The notes beneath the pieces are model-generated. The model saw only the letters and a program-made list of their open reading frames with translations, made no database searches and had not been told where the DNA came from. A DNA stretch of 64,000 nt. It comes from RPQJ01 sp963731105 (GTDB taxonomy: Bacteria > Pseudomonadota > Gammaproteobacteria > Steroidobacterales > Steroidobacteraceae). The position numbers and the translations under genes are program-made. Position 1 is the stretch's first letter, and every line of letters starts with the position of its first letter. The stretch spans positions 1-64,000 of the forward strand of contig CAVSUM010000020.1 of NCBI GenBank assembly GCA_963731105.1, read 5' to 3'. Shown piece after piece: positions 18,878 through 28,951 of the stretch.

Positions 18878-19069
18878 TCACGAACGCCCTTCCTCGATCA
18901 GCGCCTCGACGTCGATCGCGCCGGCCGGAATCGGGTGCTCGCGCATGAACGCTTGGAACCGGTCGATGGCGGCTCCTGCATCCGAGGTACGCTTGGCGTC
19001 GCTCGGCGCCGGGTCGGGCATGATGTAGTCAGCGCCGACCTCCCTATCCTTGATCTGTTCTGCATTCAT
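18878..19069 (-). CDS. Small hypothetical protein, possibly an antitoxin remnant
   Basis: 63 aa, acidic, with no signal peptide. Its C-terminal end (IDVEALIEEGRS) resembles the last residues of some VapB-type antitoxins that precede PIN toxins, but no PIN gene follows. It sits between the orphan MazE-like antitoxin and pilR. It may not be a real gene. Confidence 0.3.
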   Translation of the reverse strand: MNAEQIKDREVGADYIMPDPAPSDAKRTSDAGAAIDRFQAFMREHPIPAGAIDVEALIEEGRS

Positions 19070-19167
19070 CGAGTCAGCCTATAGCCTAGTCGCCACCGCG
19101 ACAAGGCGGGGCGGCGCACACCCATTGGCGCTGCCTCAATCGTGCAGGCGGCATATCTTGCCGGACT

Positions 19168-19413
19168 TCATCGGTTGGCGTGACGCTTCAAAGTGCGGGA
19201 CTGCATCACGGCCAGGCCCGAGTCGAGGCCGGAATTGTTTTCCGGAACCCCATACACCGCATTGAGCTGTTCGGTGACGGCTGACTGACCGTGGCGTGCC
19301 AGTAGATCCCTTAGCGCTCGGCAGTACAGTTCGCTGCGTGTGAGCCCCAGGCGGTTGGCAAGTCGTTCTGCCGATCGGAACAGCGGGACCGGCAACGAGA
19401 TGGCGGTTTTCAT
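19168..19413 (-). CDS. Orphan MazE-like ribbon-helix-helix antitoxin
   Basis: 81 aa. The start MKTAISLPVPLFRSAERLANRLGLTRSELYCRAL is the ribbon-helix-helix DNA-binding fold of MazE6-like antitoxins. The C-terminal toxin-wrapping tail (SGLDSGLAVMQSRTLKR) is also present. No mazF-type toxin follows in the next 300 bp, so it appears to be an orphan. It begins 4 bp after the brnA stop. Confidence 0.75.
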   Translation of the reverse strand: MKTAISLPVPLFRSAERLANRLGLTRSELYCRALRDLLARHGQSAVTEQLNAVYGVPENNSGLDSGLAVMQSRTLKRHANR

Positions 19414-19417
19414 AGTG

Positions 19418-19684
19418 CTATTTCCCGTTCCGGGCGCTGGCCTTCAGCTCTTCGCGCACCACGCGTCGCAGCGTCTCCTCGAGAGGCTCCTTGGCGCGCA
19501 CGATGTGCTGCCGCAGCGCGTCATTGATCCTCGTCTGGTAGTTACCACCGCCGGCAGCTTCCACCTCGGATTTGAACCACTCGAGCACTTCATCGTCGAG
19601 GCGGATCGTAATTCGCGTCTTGCCGGGTGGTATCGGCTTGATTGGACCCCGGATTCCCTTCGAGAAATCGTAGTACTTGCGCAT
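19418..19684 (-). CDS. brnA: BrnA-family antitoxin
   Basis: 88 aa starting MRKYYDFSKGIRG. PGKTRITIRLDDEVLEWFKSE followed by GGNYQTRINDALRQHI is the typical BrnA ribbon-helix-helix DNA-binding core. BrnA neutralises the RelE-fold RNase BrnT and autorepresses the operon. Here the upstream toxin is truncated (19685-19816), so BrnA may act only as a repressor. Confidence 0.88.
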   Translation of the reverse strand: MRKYYDFSKGIRGPIKPIPPGKTRITIRLDDEVLEWFKSEVEAAGGGNYQTRINDALRQHIVRAKEPLEETLRRVVREELKASARNGK

Positions 19685-19816
19685 CAACGCTCCTGATACC
19701 GACGCCGTTCGAACGGGGTCGCCGAGCGCGGTCGCGGCATCGGAGAAGCGGACGCCATGCTTACGAAAATTCGCGGCAGCCTTGGCGGGGTCCCATTCGT
19801 AGCCATCCGCGGCCAT
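19685..19816 (-). pseudogene. brnT: Truncated BrnT toxin
   Basis: About 44 codons reading MAADGYEWDPAKAAANFRKHGVRFSDAATALGDP in two recognisable blocks, matching the N-terminal third of BrnT (normally about 90 aa, with EWD...K..N..KHG). It then runs directly into the brnA start, so the catalytic C-terminal portion is missing. Its first 15 codons lie in the 1.54-kb repeat and recur at 21.32-21.36 kb. Confidence 0.75.
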
Positions 19817-21308
19817 GATATGTACAGCTGTGCACTGAGGTCAACCGGACGCACAGCTTGTTGCCGATGCTCCCAGAGGCCACGTCGAGAAATTGCCACG
19901 AATGAGCGGGAATGCGTTTGGCTGCCTGGCGCCTCACCCCGCCTGCCACCGCTGCGGATCCGCAAAGATGATCCTGAACGTGCTCCCGCCCTCCGGCCGC
20001 GCCTCGTACGCGAGCAGCGCGCCGTTCGTCTGGCACAGCTCGCGGGCGATGAACAAGCCGAGCCCGGTTCCACCGGCGCCGTTGGTGAAGAACGGCTCGA
20101 AGATGCGCTCGGCATTGGCAGGATCGATGCCGGCGCCGCGGTCGGTCACCTCGAGGAACGGCCGGTCGGTCGCGGCGATGCGGCCGACTCGCAACCGCAC
20201 GGGCACGGGCCCGCCGCCGGCACCATGCTTCAGCGCGTTGTCGCACAGGTTCCACAGCACCTGGTGCAGGTGCGAGGGATCGAACTGCACCTCCAGTCCC
20301 GGCACCGCCGCCTCGAGCCCGATGCGGTCGTCCTCCAACTGCAGCGTCGCGCGGAACTCGACGAGGAACGCCTCGAGCCACAACGACAGCTCAACGCGCT
20401 CCTGGCGCGTGGTGTCCTTGCGCGACAGCTGCAGCACGTTGTCGATGATCTGGCTCACCCGCACCGCGTTCTTCTCGATGATGTCGGTGAGGTGGCGGTC
20501 GTCGTCACCGAGGACCGGCGACTCCCGCAGCAGCTGCCCCGCGTGGCTCATGGCGCCGACGGGATTGCGGATCTCGTGCGCAATGCTGGCGCTCAACCGG
20601 CCGAGCGAGGCGAGCTTCGACTGCTGCACTTGTTGCGCCACGACGCTGGTGTCCTCGAGGAACACCAGCACCGAGCCGGGACCACGCTCCGTCAGCGACA
20701 CGAAGTACGGCCTGATCACGGTGCCGCCGTCCGCCGACACGACCTCTCCCGTGGTGTCGCGCCGGTCATGGTCCCGTCGCCGCCAGGCGTCGAGCAGGTA
20801 GAGCATTCGCGGCGACACCTCGCCCAGCAGGGATCCGCTCGGCACCTCCCGGCCCGCGAGCATGCGTGCCGCCTTGTCGTTGATCAGCCGGATGCGGTCG
20901 TCCTCCTCGACCACGAGGATGCTCTCGCGCAGGTGCTGCACGATGAAGCGGTTCAGCTCGTTGAGGTTGGCGAGGTCGAGGTCGCGCTGCTGCACCAGCG
21001 CCTCGCTCTCGCGCAGCCGGTTGGCGAGCGGGATGGCGAGCAGCGTGATCGCGAAGAGACTCGCGCCGGTCAGGCCGGCGGCCAGGAAATCGGAGCCCGA
21101 TGCGACGCCGGTCAGGATCGAGACCAGGGTCTCGAGCAGCAGCCCGATCGAAATCACCGCCGTCGCCAGCAGCGCCAGCCGCGGTCGGACGATGGCGGCG
21201 ATCGCGCCCACGGGCAGGAACAGCAGCGTGGCGAGGCCGCTGCTGACGCCGCCGCTCGCGTGCACCAGCAGCGTGATAGCGACGCCGTCCACGGCAAGCG
21301 GGAACAGC
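19770..21308. repeat. 1.54-kb tandem repeat, copy 1
   Basis: 1539 bp, matching 21319-22859 with roughly 1% substitutions and two 1-bp indels. It contains the brnT start region, the spacer and most of pilS. It ends abruptly inside pilS at GGGAACAGC and is joined to copy 2 through the 9-nt filler TTGACCAGA. Confidence 0.92.
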
Positions 21309-21355
21309 TTGACCAGATTTCGCGGCAGCCTTGGCGGGGTCCCATTCGTAGCCAT
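19934..21355 (-). pseudogene. Second, N-terminally truncated pilS (duplicate)
   Basis: Uninterrupted frame covering the PilS PAS-like linker, the H-box (IAHEIRNPVGAMSHAGQL), N-box (LWNLCDNALKHGAG), G1 (DRGAGIDPAN) and G2 (GGTGLGLFIARELC). It lacks the first two or three transmembrane helices; the N-terminus is antisense brnT sequence (MATNGTPPRLPR...). If translated it would be a kinase of about 473 aa with an altered membrane anchor. It is free of the two frameshifts found in the full copy, so it documents the correct sequence there. Confidence 0.8.
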
Positions 21356-22859
21356 CCGCGGCCATGATATGTACAGCTGTGCACTGAAGTCAACCGGACG
21401 CACAGCTTGTTGCCGATGCTCCCAGAGGCCACGTCGAGAAATTGCCACGAATGAGCGGGAATGCGTTTGGCTGCCTGGCGCGTCACCCCGCCTGCCACCG
21501 CTGCGGATCCGCAAAGATGATCCTGAACGTGCTCCCGCCCTCCGGCCGCGCCTCGTACGCGAGCAGCGCGCCGTTCGTCTGGCACAGCTCGCGGGCGATG
21601 AACAAGCCGAGCCCGGTTCCACCGGCGCCGTTGGTGAAGAACGGCTCGAAGATGCGCTCGGCATTGGCAGGATCGATGCCGGCGCCGCGGTCGGTCACCT
21701 CGAGGAACGGCCGGTCGGTCGCGGCGATGCGGCCGACTCGCAACCGCACGGGCACGGGCCCGCCGCCGGCACCATGCTTCAGCGCGTTGTCGCACAGGTT
21801 CCACAGCACCTGGTGCAGGTGCGAGGGATCGAACTGCACCTCCAGTCCCGGCACCGCCGCCTCGAGCCCGATGCGGTCGTCCTCCAACTGCAGCGTCGCG
21901 CGGAACTCGACGAGGAACGCCTCGAGCCACAACGACAGCTCAACGCGCTCCTGGCGCGTGGTGTCCTTGCGCGACAGCTGCAGCACGTTGTCGATGATCT
22001 GGCTCACCCGCACCGCGTTCTTCTCGATGATGTCGGTGAGGTGGCGGTCGTCGTCACCGAGGACCGGCGATTCCTCGCAGCAGCTGCCCCGCGTGGCTCA
22101 TGGCGCCGACGGGATTGCGGATCTCGTGCGCAATGCTGGCGCTCAACCGGCCGAGCGAGGCGAGCTTCGACTGCTGCACTTGTTGCGCCACGACGCTGGT
22201 GTCCTCGAGGAACACCAGCACCGAGCCGGGACCGCGCTCCGTCAGCGACACGAAGTACGGCCTGATCACGGTGCCGCCGTCCGCCGACACGACTTCTCCC
22301 GTGGTGTCGCGCCGGTCATGGTCCCGTCGCCGCCAGGCGTCGAGCAGGTAGAGCAATCGCGGCGACACCTCGCCCAGCAGGGATCCGCTCGGCACCTCGC
22401 GGCCCGCCAGCAGGCGTGCCGCCTTGTCGTTGATCAGCCGGATGCGGTCGTCCTCCTCGACCACCAGGATGCTCTCGCGCAGGTGCTGCACGATGAAGCG
22501 GTTCAGTTCGTTGAGGTTGGCGAGGTCGAGGTCGCGCTGCTGCACCAGCGCCTCGCTTTCGCGCAGCCGGTTGGCGAGCGGGATGGCGAGCAGCGTGATC
22601 GCGAAGAGACTCGCGCCGGTCAGGCCGGCGGCCAGGAAATCGGAGCCCGATGACGACGCCGGTCAGGATCGAGACCAGGGTCTCGAGCAGCAGCCCGATC
22701 GAAATCACCGCCGTCGCCAGCAGCGCCAGCCGCGGCCGGACGATGGCGGCGATCGCGCCCACGGGCAGGAACAGCAGCGTGGCGAGGCCGCTGCTGACGC
22801 CGCCGCTCGCGTGCACAAGCAGCGTGATGGCGACGCCGTCCACGGCGAGCGGGAACAGC
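21319..22859. repeat. 1.54-kb tandem repeat, copy 2
   Basis: 1541 bp, two bases longer than copy 1: an extra base near 22075 and another near 22652. Unlike copy 1, its right side continues without break into the pilS N-terminus. Confidence 0.92.
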
Positions 22860-23116
22860 GCCATCCACTCGGCCCCGGGCCAGCGTCGCTGGATCGGCTG
22901 CACGCACACCAGGCCGAAGGTGAAGTAGGCGACGCAGATGCCGAGGAACAGGCCCGGCTTCACGGCGCCGACGCTGTTGTTCGGCGCGTTAAAGAACAGC
23001 AGCAGGATCAACACCATCGGCACCAGCAGCCGGAAAACGTTGAGCAGGCCGATGACGCGCCAGGCGAGGTCGTCGGAGCGGGCCGCAACGGCGGTCGGGC
23101 TGGCATTACTGGTCAT
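21483..23116 (-). CDS. pilS: Sensor histidine kinase PilS (two frameshifts)
   Basis: Full-length PilS: six N-terminal transmembrane helices (for example VFRLLVPMVLILLLFFNA and LALLATAVISIGLLLETLV), a PAS-like domain (LNELNRFIVQHLRESILVV), then a HisKA/HATPase core ending FADPQRWQAG. It phosphorylates PilR to switch on pilA from its sigma-54 promoter. One-base insertions near 22652 and 22075 break the frame; comparison with the other repeat copy shows both are extra bases. The start MTSNASPT was chosen at 23116; the frame extends to 23152. It is divergent from sucC. Confidence 0.93.
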
Positions 23117-23235
23117 TGCCGCCAGTTTCGCCCGTCGCGGGAGCGGCTTCAACCGACAGCGGGAGAGGGTGCCCGGACGGCGGGCGAGGGCTTAGACTAC
23201 GGCCCCTCGAATTCCAACCAGAACGCGACCAGGCC

Positions 23236-24403
23236 ATGAACCTCCACGAATACCAGTCCAAGCAGCTCTTTCGCCCGCTACGGCATCCCCGTGCCGGCGG
23301 GGCACGTCGCCTCGACGCCCGAGGAAGCAGCCGACGCGGCGCGCCGCCTCGGCGGCGGCCTCTGGGTCGTCAAGGCGCAGGTCCACGCGGGCGGCCGCGG
23401 CAAGGCCGGCGGCGTGAAGGTCGTGAAGACCGTGCAGGACGTAACGGCCGCCGCGGCCGGCATGCTCGGCAAGCGGCTCACCACCAAGCAGACGGGCGCC
23501 GAGGGCCTGCCGATCAACCAGGTGTACGTGGAGGTCGGCTCGAAGATCGAGCGGGAGCTGTACCTGAGCCTGCTGCTGAATCGCGACACCGGCCACATCG
23601 CTTTCGTGGCTTCCGCCGCCGGCGGCATGAACATCGAGGAAGTCGCTGCGAAGACGCCGGAGAAGATCATCCGCGCCGAGATCCACCCGGCGACCGGGCT
23701 GCAGGGCTCGCACTGCCGCGCGCTCGCGTTCGGCCTCGGCCTCAAGGGCGACGCAGGTCAGCGCAGTTCGAGACGATCGCGCGCGGCCTCTACAAGCTCT
23801 ACCTCGAGTGCGACGCGAGCCTCGTCGAGGTGAACCCGCTGATCGTCACCGGCGACGGCAACGTGATCGCGCTCGACGCCAAGATCAACATCGAGGAGAA
23901 CGCGCTGTTCCGCCAGAAGGACCTCGTCGCCTGGCGCGACACGTCGCAGGAAGACGAGATGGAGCGCATCGCCGGCGAGGCGGACCTCAACTACGTCTCG
24001 CTCGACGGCGACATCGCCTGCATGGTGAACGGCGCCGGCCTCGCCATGGCGACCATGGACCTGATCAAGCTGCACGGCGGCTCGCCGGCGAACTTCCTCG
24101 ACGTCGGCGGCGGCGCCACGCGCGAGCGCGTCACCACGGCGTTCAAGCTGATCCTGCAGAACCCGAAGGTGAAGGCGATCCTGGTCAACATCTTCGGCGG
24201 CATCGTCCGCTGCGACATGATCGCGGAGGGCGTCGTCGGCGCGGCGCGCGACCTCGGCCTGCACCTGCCGGTCGTGGTGCGCATCGAGGGCACCAACGCC
24301 GCGCAAGGGTCGCAAGATCCTCGCCGAGAGCGGGCTCGAGCTGATCGCGGCCACCGATCTCACCGACGCGGCGCGCAAGGTCGTCGCGGCTGCGAGGAAG
24401 TAA
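23236..24403 (+). CDS. sucC: Succinyl-CoA synthetase beta subunit (three frameshifts)
   Basis: ADP-forming subunit of the TCA-cycle enzyme. It begins MNLHEYQSKQLF, with HAGGRGKAGGVK, an ATP-grasp domain, LVEVNPLIVTGDG and NFLDVGGGAT, and the CoA-ligase domain ILVNIFGGIVRCD. Frame breaks occur near 23270 (extra T), 23755 (one base missing) and 24308 (extra base); corrected frames give continuous SucC sequence ending RKVVAAARK. sucD follows after 2 bp, as is usual. Confidence 0.94.
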
Positions 24404-24405
24404 CC

Positions 24406-25440
24406 ATGTCGATCCTGATCAACAAGAACACGCGCGTCCTCTGCCAGGGTTTCACGGGCAAGCAGGGCACGTTCCACTCCGAGCAGTGCATCGCCTACGG
24501 CACGAAGCTGGTCGGCGGCGTCACGCCCGGCCGCGGCGGCGAGAAGCACCTCGGGCTGCCGGTGTTCGACACGGTGCGCGACGCGGTCGCGAAGACCGGT
24601 GCCGACGCGACCATGATCTACGTGCCGGCGGCGTTCGCGGCCGATGCGATCATCGAGGCGGCGGACGCGGGCATCGCCACCATCGTCTGCATCACCGAGG
24701 GCATCCCGGTGAACGACATGGTGAAGGTGAAGGCCGCGCTGCGCGATTCGACGTCGCGGCTGGTCGGGCCGAACTGCCCGGGCGTGATCACGCCGGGCGA
24801 ATGCAAGATCGGCATCATGCCGGGCTTCATCCACAAGAAGGGCACGATCGGCATCGTGTCGCGCTCGGGCACGCTGACCTACGAGGCCGTGTTCCAGACC
24901 ACCAACAACGGCCTCGGCCAGAGCACCTGCGTCGGCATCGGCGGCGACCCGGTGCGCGGCATGAACTTCATCGACGTGATCGAGCTGTTCGAGCGCGATC
25001 CGCAGACCGAAGGCATCATCATGGTCGGCGAGATCGGCGGCAGCGACGAGGAGGCCGCCGCGGAGTACATCCGCCGCAACGTGTCGAAGCCGGTGGTCGC
25101 GTACATCGCGGGCGTCACGGCGCCCCCGGGCAAGCGCATGGGCCATGCCGGCGCGGTGATCTCGGGCGGCAAGGGCACGGCCGCGGACAAGTTTGCGGCG
25201 CTCGAGGCGGCGCGGGTGACGACGGTGCGCTCGCCGGCGGAGCTGGGCTCGGCGATTGCGAAGCGGATGGGCCGGATCAAGAGCGCCGCCGGCAAAGCCA
25301 GAGTGACCAAGCCGGGCAAGAAGAAGGTCGCGGCGAAGAAAAAGACTGCAGCGACGAAGTCGGCGGCCAAGAAGGCTGCTGCACGGCGACCGGCTGCGAT
25401 GAAGCGCAAGGTGCGCAAGGCCGTCCGCAAGGCCAAGTAA
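24406..25440 (+). CDS. sucD: Succinyl-CoA synthetase alpha subunit with H1-like C-terminal tail
   Basis: 344 aa. Residues 1-290 are a normal SucD: MSILINKNTRVLCQGFTGKQG, CITEGIPVNDM, GPNCPGVITPGE, and the phospho-His loop GHAGAVISGGKGTA. The usual end near AELGSAIAKRMG is extended in frame by about 54 residues made almost only of Lys, Ala, Arg, Thr and Pro (KKKVAAKKKTAATKSAAKKA is part). This resembles the C-terminal tail of histone-H1-like proteins. No stop or start interrupts the junction. Part of the tail's 3' DNA recurs at 26.27-26.30 kb in the duplicated higBA unit. Confidence 0.95.
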   Translation: MSILINKNTRVLCQGFTGKQGTFHSEQCIAYGTKLVGGVTPGRGGEKHLGLPVFDTVRDAVAKTGADATMIYVPAAFAADAIIEAADAGIATIVCITEGIPVNDMVKVKAALRDSTSRLVGPNCPGVITPGECKIGIMPGFIHKKGTIGIVSRSGTLTYEAVFQTTNNGLGQSTCVGIGGDPVRGMNFIDVIELFERDPQTEGIIMVGEIGGSDEEAAAEYIRRNVSKPVVAYIAGVTAPPGKRMGHAGAVISGGKGTAADKFAALEAARVTTVRSPAELGSAIAKRMGRIKSAAGKARVTKPGKKKVAAKKKTAATKSAAKKAAARRPAAMKRKVRKAVRKAK

Positions 25441-25449
25441 GCCCCCTCA

Positions 25450-25473
25450 CCCTCTCCCGCAAGCGGGAGAGGG
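25450..25473. repeat. REP-like palindrome (family A) after sucD
   Basis: CCCTCTCCCGC-AA-GCGGGAGAGGG, perfect 11-bp arms, 10 bp past the sucD stop. It could act as a transcription terminator or mRNA stabiliser. Other copies are at 26326, 31189, 31391 and 44844. Confidence 0.85.
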
Positions 25474-25588
25474 AGAGGGAGAGTGAGAAGGTGCGGGGGT
25501 TTGTGAGCGAACACGCAAGATTTTCGCAGTGACCGGGAGTCGGTCCCGACTCAGGATGGCGAGGCTGCCGTAGGGCGGCTATGACGCC

Positions 25589-25617
25589 TTGCGTCATATA
25601 ACGCAAGGCGTTATAAG
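25589..25617 (+). promoter_or_regulatory. higBA-1 promoter with operator palindrome
   Basis: Candidate -35 TTGCGT (25589-25594) and -10 TATAAG (25612-25617), 17 bp apart, with the inverted repeat TATAACGCAAGGCGTTATA (25597-25615) in the spacer. The same TATAACGC/GCGTTATA arms precede the second higBA module. The HigA antitoxin is the expected binder. Confidence 0.7.
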
Positions 25618-25631
25618 GCGAGGGACCGCCG

Positions 25632-25915
25632 ATGATCCTGAGTTTTCGCGACCGGGAGACCGAGAAGCTCTGGTGGGGCGAGAGCTCTCGCCGATTGCCG
25701 CCGTGGATACTGGCACGGCGATCAGGAAGCTGCGACTTTTGAATGAAGCAACATCGCTAGCTGAACTGGTTTCGCCACCGGGCAATCGTCTGGAGGCGTT
25801 CTCCGGCAATCGACTCGGTCAACACAGCATTCGAATCAACGACCAGTGGCGGATCTGCTTTCGTTGGAGTGATCGAGGGCCCGAAGATGTCCAGATCGTC
25901 GACTACCACTCGTAG
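25632..25915 (+). CDS. HigB-type toxin, copy 1 (one frameshift)
   Basis: RelE-superfamily mRNA interferase of about 94 aa once repaired: MILSFRDRETEKLWWGE...LPPW, then NRLEAFSGNRLGQHSIRINDQWRICFRW...VDYHS. The frame is lost near 25708, where copy 2 reads PPWIQSAAMRKL, so one base is missing here. If real, the toxin is inactive. It overlaps higA by 29 bp. Confidence 0.85.
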
Positions 25916-26216
25916 CAAGCCGAAGCCGGTTGTGGTTCCAAACCCACATCCCGGTGAGATTCTGCTTGAGGAATTCCTGAAGCCCCTGGGCATGAGCCAG
26001 AATGCCCTGGCCCGGGCTCTGAAGGTTTCACCTCGCAGAATCAACGAACTCGTGCTCGGCAAGCGCGCAGTGTCGGCAGACACAGACTTGCGACTCGGTC
26101 GCTACTTCAAGCTCCACGATGGTTTCTTCCTCGGCTTGCAGGCCGAATACGACCTCATGGAGCAGAGGCGCAAGCTGGGCGATCGACTCAAGGAAATCAC
26201 CCCCAGGGCAGCGTAG
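25887..26216 (+). CDS. HigA-type antitoxin, copy 1
   Basis: 109 aa HTH_3 protein: NPHPGEILLEEFLKPLGMSQNALARALKVSPRRINELVLGKRAVSADTDLRLGRYF, the standard HigA helix-turn-helix, followed by FFLGLQAEYDLMEQRR. It binds the toxin and the operon operator. The start MSRSSTTT was chosen because it parallels copy 2. About 90% identical to copy 2. Confidence 0.9.
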   Translation: MSRSSTTTRSKPKPVVVPNPHPGEILLEEFLKPLGMSQNALARALKVSPRRINELVLGKRAVSADTDLRLGRYFKLHDGFFLGLQAEYDLMEQRRKLGDRLKEITPRAA

Positions 26217-26325
26217 CCGTTTCCTCGTCGAGCACAGCGACCGCCTGCCGAAGGCGCCGACGTCGTTAGCAAGGTGAAGCGCAGTGCGCAAGGCCAAGTA
26301 GGCCTACACAGAACCCTCACCCCCA

Positions 26326-26349
26326 CCCTCTCCCGCAAGCTGGAGAGGG
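26326..26349. repeat. REP-like palindrome (family A) between the higBA copies
   Basis: CCCTCTCCCGCAAGCTGGAGAGGG, with one arm slightly degenerate (CTGG for GCGG). It lies just after a 3' sucD-tail remnant (GTGCGCAAGGCCAAGTAG, about 26283-26301), marking the start of the duplicated unit. Confidence 0.75.
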
Positions 26350-26454
26350 AGCGGGAGTTTGCGAGCGATCACGCAAGATTCTCGCGGTGGCTGGGAATCC
26401 GTCCCGGCCAATGATGGCGGGGCTGCCGGAGGGCGGCTATGACGCCTTGCGTCA

Positions 26455-26473
26455 TATAACGCGACGCGTTATA
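26455..26473 (+). promoter_or_regulatory. higBA-2 operator palindrome
   Basis: TATAACGCGACGCGTTATA, a near-perfect 19-bp inverted repeat in the same position relative to higB as in module 1. The flanking -35-like TTGCGT and -10-like TATAAG are conserved. Confidence 0.7.
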
Positions 26474-26489
26474 AGGCGAGGGACCGCCG

Positions 26490-26774
26490 ATGATCGTCAG
26501 CTTCCGGGACCGGGAGACGGAGCGCTTCTGGTCAGGCGAGCGGAGTCGAAGATTGCCGCCGTGGATCCAGTCGGCAGCAATGCGGAAGTTGTCATGGTTG
26601 GACCAGGCCGCATCGCTTCGCGAGTTGGCTGTGCCGCGCGGCAACCGCCTCGAATCGCTGGCCGGGCAGCGACTAGGCCAGTACAGCATTCGCATCAACG
26701 ACCAATGGCGTATCTGCTTTAGATGGAGCGATCGAGGGCCGGAAGATGTCCAAATCGTCGACTACCATTCGTAG
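26490..26774 (+). CDS. HigB-type toxin, copy 2 (intact)
   Basis: 94 aa RelE-fold toxin: MIVSFRDRETERFWSGERSRRLPPW...MRKLSWL...NRLESLAGQRLGQYSIRINDQWRICFRW...QIVDYHS. The C-terminal basic and aromatic residues expected for ribosome-dependent mRNA cleavage are kept. It overlaps higA copy 2 by 29 bp. Confidence 0.92.
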   Translation: MIVSFRDRETERFWSGERSRRLPPWIQSAAMRKLSWLDQAASLRELAVPRGNRLESLAGQRLGQYSIRINDQWRICFRWSDRGPEDVQIVDYHS

Positions 26775-27075
26775 CAAGGGCGGCGAGTTGCGCGCGCCAA
26801 ATCCGCATCCGGGTGAGATCCTGCTGGAAGAGCTGCTGAAGCCTCTCGGCATGAGCCAGAATGCTCTGGCGCGCGCGCTCAAGGTCTCGCCGCGACGGAT
26901 CAACGAACTCGTACTAGGCAAGCGCGCAGTCACGGCGGACACGGACCTGCGTCTTGGTCGCTACTTCAATCTCCACGAAGGCTTCTTCCTGGGACTTCAG
27001 GCCCGCTACGACCTGATGGAGCAGAGGCGAAAGCTGGGCGACCGGCTCAAGGAAATCACCCCCCGGGCGGCTTAG
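26746..27075 (+). CDS. HigA-type antitoxin, copy 2
   Basis: 109 aa, MSKSSTTIRSKGG then NPHPGEILLEELLKPLGMSQNALARALKVSPRRINEL. Nearly identical to copy 1 through the helix-turn-helix and the C-terminal GDRLKEITPRAA. The two antitoxins probably cross-bind each other's operators because the DNA palindromes share both arms. Confidence 0.92.
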   Translation: MSKSSTTIRSKGGELRAPNPHPGEILLEELLKPLGMSQNALARALKVSPRRINELVLGKRAVTADTDLRLGRYFNLHEGFFLGLQARYDLMEQRRKLGDRLKEITPRAA

Positions 27076-27186
27076 ACGCCTCCTCGTCCAGCACGGCCAC
27101 CGCCTCGCGGAAATTCCGCATTTCCGCGCTGCGGCAACGGCCTACAGTGGCAGGGAGCGCAGCCGGCCTGCGCGAGGGGGAACGCC

Positions 27187-28947
<1,761 letters not shown>

Positions 28948-28951
<4 letters not shown>

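Noticed and set aside
19757..21367. Long plus-strand open frames across the pilS repeats
   Set aside because: Antisense of pilS; His/Gln/Arg-rich translations without domains.
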